A stretch of 64,000 bases of DNA, taken from the NCBI RefSeq assembly GCF_016086655.4, contig NC_052136.2:56474492-56538491 (forward strand), in the 5' to 3' direction. A program made the translations under genes and the position numbers. Source of the DNA: Lepeophtheirus salmonis (taxonomy: Eukaryota; Arthropoda; Copepoda; Siphonostomatoida; Caligidae). A model generated the notes under the pieces. The model was given only the letters and a program-made list of their open reading frames with translations, searched no databases and was not told where the DNA came from. This document shows, one piece after another, positions 57,191 through 64,000 of the stretch (the first letter of the stretch is position 1; every line of letters starts with the position of its first letter).

Positions 57191-57663
57191 TTGACCTTCC
57201 CCATGAAAATAATATTGCTACTAGTTGTTTCCTCAAATGATGTTTTACATACTAAAACAGTGCCTAGGTTAGGCGTTAAAATAGATGCAGTTCCTGGACG
57301 GATTCATGCTTTGTCTATGTATAAGTTTCAACCTGTTATATATTTTGTTCAAAAATTTGTGGGATGCAACACAGATTTATACAAATTTTACTTGAAATAG
57401 TTACTGTAGACGATTGCGCTAGTTGGTTAAAGTTAGTTGAGGGCGAATAAGCATGATATCCACTGTTATTGAAATTTGATAGGTTTTTAATAATTAGGAT
57501 TCCCATTTTAGTACATGTGGCTTTTGTTACTTTATTAGTGCGTAAAATTATTGGGTACACTCAAGATTGTAAAGGGACCAACAAGGTATCATCTTTATGG
57601 GTTTTGCGACCCTTTTCAGACGCACATACAAAAATTCTATTTTGGCTCAGACATAGGCTGAAA
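57191..57663 (+). pseudogene. Nuclear copy of mitochondrial DNA: cox2 3' end plus nad1 5' part
   Basis: Read with the invertebrate mitochondrial code (AGG = Ser, ATA = Met), 57,198-57,400 gives LLVVSSNDVLH and TVPSLGVKMDAVPGR, the universal cytochrome oxidase subunit II signature. HALSMYKFQPVMYFVQK and VGCNTDLYKFYL follow (the usual GxCSEICGxNHSFMP stretch, eroded). After one frameshift EMVTVDDCASWLKLVEGE ends in TAA at 57,448-57,450. From about 57,455 NADH dehydrogenase subunit 1 follows: FLMISIPILVHVAFVTLLV, RKIIGYTQDCKGTNKVSS and LRPFSDAH. Frameshifts, lost copper-ligand residues (CSEIC region) and changed conserved Pro/Gly (KGPNK to KGTNK) show it is not functional. The adjacency suggests cox2 and nad1 were neighbours in the source mitochondrial genome. 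Confidence 0.9.
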
Positions 57664-58987
57664 AAAATAATATCAAGTTCCTAACAACCCCCTCGAGCCA
57701 ACACTATAACTACAGGTTAATTATTGTATCACCAATATTTTAGTCCTGATTTCAATTATACATCAGGGAATCAATTAATACATATCTACATAAGCCCAAA
57801 ATATACACAACCAATGTTAAAAATACTCGGTTTGATATTTAAATGGAATTTTGATACCCTTCAGCCATATTGAATCATTTTTGATTTCTTCCCGTACTTC
57901 ATAAACAGTTTCCCTTATGAGCGGTTGTACAACTATATTTACATTTCAAATTGACCCTTAATATCACAGTAATTTCTATCACTTTAGCCACTTCCAATAA
58001 AATTTAGGACTGAGCTCTGATACTTATTTGATTCGACAGTGTTTTTGACAGGTTGAGTATCCGAAGTACTTAGTTGGCCTACAACTTTTTCTTATACCTA
58101 TCCTACTAGAAATAGAGTTGGGGGGGTATGGGGGCTACCCTCCAAATTAAAAATCAGTACTATATTCTTATATATAACTTGATAAAATGGACTTTAATGA
58201 AACTTTTGAAATTCAGCATCATAGCTTTAAAATTTAAACCTTTGAATCTCTTAACAAATAGAGAATTTCGTTTAAAAAATTCATTTTCAAATAGCTATAG
58301 AGATAACAAAATGGTTTTTGAAGAATTAAACTTTTCAAACATGACTTTTTCATCATTGCACAACAGAAGATTGTGTTAACAGATCTCCCTGAAGATCAGA
58401 AATCCTAATCCACACATTAAAACCATTTTTTTTTTTTGAAGGAGTTTACCTTTTTAAAACTATACTTTATAAATTTAAAAACTACAAAATTATTGCTTCA
58501 AGTATGAAAAGGCAATAATTTTGACAACATCTGCAAGTTTTTTTCTTATTAATTTGAAAAAAAAGAACACACGGATTAAGGGCTTGAAAAACCCTCTTTT
58601 CTGGGTTAAGAGGGGGGAAGTGTGTCTTGCACCTAATTTCTTTTCTTCATTGCAAATACTCCCAAAATTATAGTCATTAGAAATATTGTGCTAAAATGAA
58701 GTTCTTTCATAAACTAACAATTAGGAAGGGTCTAACTGTATCTCTTTTAAACATCTTTTTTGTGTTTTGTGCATAAAGAGGGGATGTGTGTAAAGAAGGA
58801 ACTAAGTATAACTTTTAGAAAAGGAAAAAAATTGTTAATGCGTTTGCCTTTGCAAAGTTTACCATAGGATTACTTGCACTGGGAAAATTCGCCATGGGAA
58901 AAGCTAGCTAGGTGGAAGAATCGCCGTCCTATATTTAATGTAAATATTATTTACATTAAATAAAGGATGCCCTTAATGCTTTAGTAG
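57664..58987. other. AT-rich intergenic
   Basis: A palindrome ATTTAATGTAAATA/TATTTACATTAAAT (about 58,936-58,966) would form a perfect 14-bp stem with almost no loop. An 83-codon frame at 58,128-58,379 is unrecognised. Confidence 0.45.
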
Positions 58988-61703
58988 TCCCGGTTCTTAA
59001 AACCACTAGAACGAGAACCTACAAACCCGAACCGAGACCGCAAAACATTGCTTATCGGTCTCGGTTCTTGTACTTTTGTTCTCATATAGAATATATAAAG
59101 AAAATATTATATTTCCTACATAGTATTAAAATATTTTATTTGTGTGTGAAGTATGTCCCGCTTAAAAAAAAACAAGGATAAAAACGCATTTACAATATGT
59201 CCAAAAATTGATGGTGCTATTAAAAATATCTGTTTTAAAGTTAATTTTTTTTTTTTTGGTCGGAATAAAATAGAATTTGGCTGATACAATCATTAGGCAA
59301 TATTGTATTTTTCTGATGTAATAATTTTCGATGATTACATCATACATCAGTATAAAAGGGCTCAGAAAACACCCCAGGATGTTAGTTGAAATTCAATATC
59401 TGAAATGGTGAGAGATCACTCTTTGGAGACCAGGGCCAAGGCTGTTGGTATGATAGAGGGTGGATCAAGCCAGAGAGACGTTGCTCAAAGGTTACAGATT
59501 CCTCTCAGGACCGTTGAGAATTGTTGTAAGAAAAGAAAGGATGGACAAACCCTTGCAAATCAGAAGAGTTGAGGAAGGAAGAAACAAATTAGCAATTTTC
59601 CCAAACTGGTGATTTCAAAATCTTTGACCAAAAAGAGGCAATCCACAAGGAAACTTGCAGGAAGATTGACTTCAAAGGGCTTTCCAAGTCAAATGTTCAC
59701 AACTACCTGAGGCACTCTTTGAATGATTTGCCATACAAACCTCGTCTCCACCCCAAACTTTCAGAAAACCAAAGGAAGGCCCGGCTTCAATTCTATCGTG
59801 AGCAGAAACACTGGACTGGAAATGACTGTAAATGTATCCTCTTTAGTGATGAAAGTCCATTTGAGCTATTTCATGCCCCAATCCCCAAACAGATAGGGTT
59901 TGGGCAAGGGATAAGGGAGATGTGGAACCCAATCCAACTATGAAATATCATCTAAAGATTCAGGTTTGGGCCGTTATCAGCCACGAGGCAGTGTCAGATC
60001 TTAATCTGATTGCACGAAACCAAACTGTGACGTCCGGCTACTACGTAAAGAAGATCTTCAGCAAGTTTGTGGTGTCAGCTTAGTCTCGTACTGAAGAATC
60101 TGGACCTCCTTTGAAGAGGAAAATGTTGTCTGACACATCAAGAGCTATTTTCTAGCAGGATGGTGCCCCTGCCCACCACTTCAAAAAGGAGCAAAAGCGG
60201 TGGTCAGACAACTTGAATTCTTTCTGGGGCAAAGGTACATGGCCTTGTGAGCCTTGGTCCAGAGGGAACTCAATGATAATGCGCCAGCAACTTCAGAGGA
60301 TGAATTAAAAAAAAAAAAAAACTGACTAAAGCTTGGGAAAAAATTTCTCCAGATACATTGAATAATCTGTATGAAGGGATGCCAAAACGCTTAAAAAAAT
60401 GTGTCAAGCTTAAAGGTTATTGGGAAGTAAATAAATTTTTTCGCCCAAAAAAATCAATTATTTAGGTTAGTTCATGATTTTTTTATAAAAAACCACCATC
60501 AATTTTTGGGCATACTGTATTTCAAAAACTGAGACAGGTACAGACTTTTGAAATTAAAAAAATCTTGTTCAGAATTTTTAATTTACGTACGTAAGACTAC
60601 ATTTAATTCTGATCAAACCATATTCCTGGGCTCTGGAGGCCAAGTTTGGTTTTTCGCATGTAAGTAATTTTTTTCATAAAAAAAGATCGATTCCCCATCT
60701 CTAAAAGTTTATTTAAGCTATGGGTTGTCGATTCAAAAGTGCAACAAAAAAATTAAACATACAAAAAACGAATTATTCTACAAACACAAAAATGGAGAAC
60801 GTATTTTAAATACGAATTAAAAAAGGGAAGAAGAGGATTTGCAAGTTAGTCTTAGTATGTATCTTCAATCTTCATTATGGTTGAAGAAGGAACATGACAC
60901 AATTAGCAATGGTAATGACAATTAATAAATCACATGGTCAAACATTTAATAAAATTGCTTTATATTTACCAAAATCAGTATTTTCACATGTTGAGAGCAG
61001 GTTTGATTATATTTACATCAAATGAACAGAAAACAACCAAACATATTGTATACAAGAAGGTTTTATGATAGAAATTTCCCTATTATATAATTGTAGTTTA
61101 TAGTAGTTCGTTTTTATTTTTGAATTTTAACATAAAAAAGCTAAATATAAATAAAATCGTTTTAATTTTTCATTGGCTATCTTTAAGATAATGTGTTCGT
61201 GCTAGTATTATAAAAAAATAATTAGCTTTAATCAATATGTCAATTTTATGAGTTTTTTTTTTGTGCAAATGCTCTGTTTTTCAATAATTTTTAGACGTCG
61301 CCAGGGTGATATCTGAGTTTCAAATAGCTGAGGGCCAAGGTTTCCCAAACTTTACTATGCTTTATACGAAACAAGTGTACTATGCATGTTTAGACTGAAA
61401 GAAATCCTCAATTTTCCATCTACCTGCGCTCCTTAGCCTCCCCATTGTCTTGAGGCCCCTGCTGGAACTTGGGGGACTAAGCACTCTGTGTATAAGGTAG
61501 GCTCTGCCCAGTTTGTATCTAATATAATTCCCTGGGCCTAATTTTCTAGCGATGCCCCTTATTTTAAGTGCCTTTTTTCAAACTGAACCCGAATAAAAAA
61601 AAAGAACGGAGACCCATAAAGTTTAGCTGAGACCATTACCAAAACCCTTGAAATGAAAAAAACCGGGACCGATAGAACTACTGAACCTAAACCGGGCATA
61701 CCT
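58988..61703. mobile_element. Possible hAT-like element with Tc1 inserted inside
   Basis: The left text AGTCCCGGTTCTTAAAACCA, then ACCGAGACCG and TCGGTCTCGGTTCT, faces the right text (reverse) ATGCCCGGTTTAGGTTCAGT, then CTATCGGTCCCGG and GGTCTCAGC. Both ends are rich in CGGTTC/GGTCTC words in inverted orientation. No target duplication or transposase was seen, so this is only a suggestion. The Tc1 copy at 59,193-60,517 would be nested in it. Confidence 0.3.
59193..60517 (+). mobile_element. Full-length but inactive Tc1 element
   Basis: TA target duplication at 59,191-59,192 and 60,518-60,519. The terminal inverted repeats are CAATATGTCCAAAAATTGAT (left) and CAGTATGCCCAAAAATTGAT (right, read inward), both followed by GGTG. 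The plus-strand transposase starts MVRDHSLETRAKAVGMIEGG at 59,404 (helix-turn-helix, SSQRDVAQRL). It continues after a stop at 59,570 through RQSTRKLAGRL, PYKPRLHPKLSENQRKARL and FSDESPFELFHAP (first catalytic Asp, about 59,850), then VWAVISHEAVSDL and QDGAPAHHFKK (second Asp, about 60,160). The third block (SPDLNPIEN in intact Tc1) is deleted at about 60,245, with the frame resuming as RELNDNAPATSEDELKK. Several stops. A separate lineage (DD34E type) from the mariner relics. Confidence 0.92.
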
Positions 61704-62599
61704 TTGATGATATTTAATAATAATTATAATATTATTGACTTATTCGTGTTACAAGGTTAATTGTGAAATAATATGAAAGCGCTTTTTTGTAATAGTTTGT
61801 AATCTGATTTAAGTCACTCGAAGATAATACTACCATCAAGAGAAGACAAATTGATTTTTTTTGTAAGGATCTTGAGCAATGACGGATTAATTTTGTACTT
61901 GAAGATTTTTTTAAAATAAATACATATTATAATAAAATCAAGGTCCCTTGTAAGTGTAATGTGTATATATATAATAGTATTTTGAAGAACAAATATAGTA
62001 ATTGACTGACCATTAGGACACATTTCAAAGGGTCATGAATAAAATATAAACGTGCATTGGTTATATAATTTTTTTTTTTTAAATCTCCATATTTCAACCA
62101 ATTTCATCATTTTTAATTATTCCTATGATAAATGACTCTTATTTTCTAAGAAGTATTATTTATTTTGAAACTTGTTTCTCTTGGAAGATCCTTAAGTTAT
62201 AATTATTATTATCGCTTAAAATGGAGTTAAGAAGATTTAAGTGATTCAATGTAACATAACATGAGTCGATAAGCTAATAAACCCTTCTTAAATAGCTGAA
62301 TATTTTTTAATGGCGTCAATATTACATAATAAGCTCAAAGAGTCCCCATATTGATTGTAAAGTTGATCATATACCTAGTTATGAAACAAAAAAAAGGACA
62401 ATTGGTCAAAAAAAATATTGAAGAAAAAAACAAAACTATTGTACGTGGGTCATTTCAAAAGTATGTTCAAAGTAGTGTGGGGCGCTCTGGACTGAATAAC
62501 CGAACTGAATATCCATCGGACTAAACTGAATGAATCGTTGGACCGATAAAAATTAGAAAAAAAAATACATGTGACGTCAAACAGCTTTTCAAAAAAATA
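60520..62599. other. AT-rich intergenic
   Basis: A CT-rich patch at 61,400-61,570 (CCTCCCC, GGCCCCTGCTGG) is reminiscent of the hAT-like ends elsewhere but was not matched. GGACTGAATAACCGAACTGA words at 62,490 are weakly like the MITE interior. Confidence 0.4.
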
Positions 62600-63350
62600 A
62601 TATATATGAATTATGATAATTCATTTTGTTGCTATTTCCAAATACGGGATTCCTATGTCTCCAAAAGCCGGTTGTATAATGTTAAAAAGCTTCTTTTTCG
62701 TGTGTTCTACGTCTTCAGTCCGCAGACCGATGCAAGATTGAGTCACGTGACTAGGCTTATGGTCCGTAAAAGTAGGGATTTGGAAAGAAAATAAACTTTT
62801 CAAAAATTCCTTTTCCTGCGATGTCATCTTTAGGTAGCAAATCTAGTTCAAAGTTGGAAAGGAAATAAAAGTTATTTACTTCGTCAATAGAGATTAAAAT
62901 ACAGCATTAATCCTTATTTTAAATTAATTAATGATTATAGCTAATATTCTAACCTATAAAAAAAATTTATAATTTTTTGCTGCAAAGGTAACATTTGCAG
63001 CAAAAACGAGAAAACATAAGAAAGTTTTGGTCTATTTTATTCAGGGAAAGTAAGATAATGATGCGCACCATACGCGGATCATCAAATTTCTCTAATTTTT
63101 TTTTCTTTTTTTGTCCCATAAAAAAACAACTTTGTATACACCTTTTATAGCTAAAAAAATGCTTATCAAAATTAATAGAAATGTATTCTCAATATATATA
63201 TTCACTAAGTGAAGAGTTTTTCCATCCTAAAAAGGACTTTGTAGGGCAATACAATTTTGTATAGGTAATTTTCATACCAATTGACAACTTTTCCACACTA
63301 ACCGTAATCAAAATCGAAAAAAGTTGAAGATCAAACCGCTCTATTTTTTA
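62600..63350 (-). repeat. Dispersed repeat family A, copy 3 (inverted, longest)
   Basis: Minus strand from 63,345: AGCGGTTTGATCTTCAACTT, TTTGATTACGGTTAG, GAAAAGTTGTCAATTGG, CCTATACAAAATTGTATTGC; then at about 62,860 CCAACTTTGAACTAGATTTG and CTACCTAAAGATGACATC, in the order seen at 1,700-2,210. A 68-codon minus frame (62,827-62,621, MTSQEKEFLKSLFSFQIP, PSHVTQSCIGLRTEDVEHT) follows and may be a coding relic of the same element; family unknown. Confidence 0.65.
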
Positions 63351-64000
63351 TATCTCTTCCAAGATGGTCGGCGTCTAGAATGATTACATTATATCAAAGC
63401 CCAATACATGATGAGAGTGTTTTGTGGTTCTCAAAGGGGGTGGAGAGTTGTATAAAATTTTTGTTAAAATTGAAAATACATATTTAAAATTTGTCATAGA
63501 AATATAAACATGTCGTTTTCAAAAAAAGAAAAAAAAAGAAAGAAGTCTTGTAAAAAAAAATATGATCCAAACTTTTTGCTCAACATTCTATCAAAAATTG
63601 TGAAATTATAAAAGTTTTCAGTAATGGTGGTACTTGGAGATCCGGATTTTTCTTTTGAATAAAAGCAAGACATCTCTCTGAAGTTATCAGCTGAATAATT
63701 CCAAAATTTAATTGAAAAAAATTAAAAACTAACATTTTTATAGTTTAATTTAAAGTTGAAAAAATAAGTGACAACTATAAGTTTTCATAAATTAAACTAA
63801 GGCGTCGTTCATCAACCTATAAAAAAGGATTTCCGACTTAATATTTCTTTCCACAGGATTTAATGATCACTTTTGAAATATATATATTTCGAATCAACAT
63901 TGTACGGAAATAAATAATTTTCATGGAGTAATTTTTTTTTGATTACTCAATTGTTGTCTTTGACCTATTAAAAGTATCGAAATACTTTAAATCAATATTA
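63351..64000. other. AT-rich intergenic to window end
   Basis: Nothing recognised. Confidence 0.5.

Noticed and set aside
1..64000. CRISPR arrays, operons, ribosome binding sites, bacterial insertion sequences
   Set aside because: The window is clearly eukaryotic (spliced genes, mariner/hAT/SINE content); no regular spaced direct repeats of CRISPR type were seen.

Overview
The window is nuclear DNA from an AT-rich animal genome. A crustacean, probably a caligid copepod (sea louse), is the best guess. That guess rests on spliced genes with GT-AG introns as short as 52-65 bp, many decayed mariner/Tc1 copies of the kind I associate with sea-louse genomes, and a mitochondrial-like insert that only makes sense with AGG read as Ser (invertebrate mitochondrial code). 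The species call is inference.

Layout. About 1-39.4 kb is a gene-poor graveyard of transposable elements. It holds at least ten Tc1/mariner relics from several lineages, two relics of one non-LTR retrotransposon, hAT-like non-autonomous elements, MITEs, foldback elements, tRNA-like SINEs and several unclassified repeat families with two or three copies each. From 39,442 to 43,107 lies a complete hAT-type element (3,666 bp) with a perfect 8-bp target duplication (tatatgta), coding for a zinc-finger/DUF4371-like/hAT-dimerisation transposase that has been internally shortened and frame-broken.

From 44.6 to 54.8 kb is a compact island of four conserved single-copy genes whose exons could be joined in frame: NSFL1C/p47 (minus, 5 exons, 388 aa), NAXD (plus, 3 exons, 310 aa), mitochondrial GrpE/GRPEL1 (minus, 2 exons, 201 aa) and MIOS/mio (plus, 3 exons, 861 aa). 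They are arranged divergent, convergent, divergent, with 0.8-1.1 kb between neighbours. They do not form a pathway: p47 is a p97/VCP adaptor, NAXD repairs damaged NAD(P)H, GRPEL1 is the nucleotide exchange factor of mitochondrial Hsp70, and MIOS is a GATOR2 subunit in amino-acid signalling to TORC1.

From 54.8 to 64 kb the sequence returns to repeats. This part holds a nuclear copy of mitochondrial DNA (3' end of cox2 followed by the start of nad1, 57,191-57,663), a full-length but dead Tc1 element with TA-flanked terminal repeats (59,193-60,517) and an inverted copy of a repeat also found at 1.7 kb and 12.1 kb.

The most unusual objects are a mariner built from two 5' halves joined head to head (11,218-12,058), a foldback element with internal ~100-110-bp tandem units (29.1-30.5 kb), the inverted duplication of the hAT element's own start-codon region (40,017-40,438), the cox2-nad1 insert, and a decayed transposon-like protein family at 37-37.9 kb that I cannot name.
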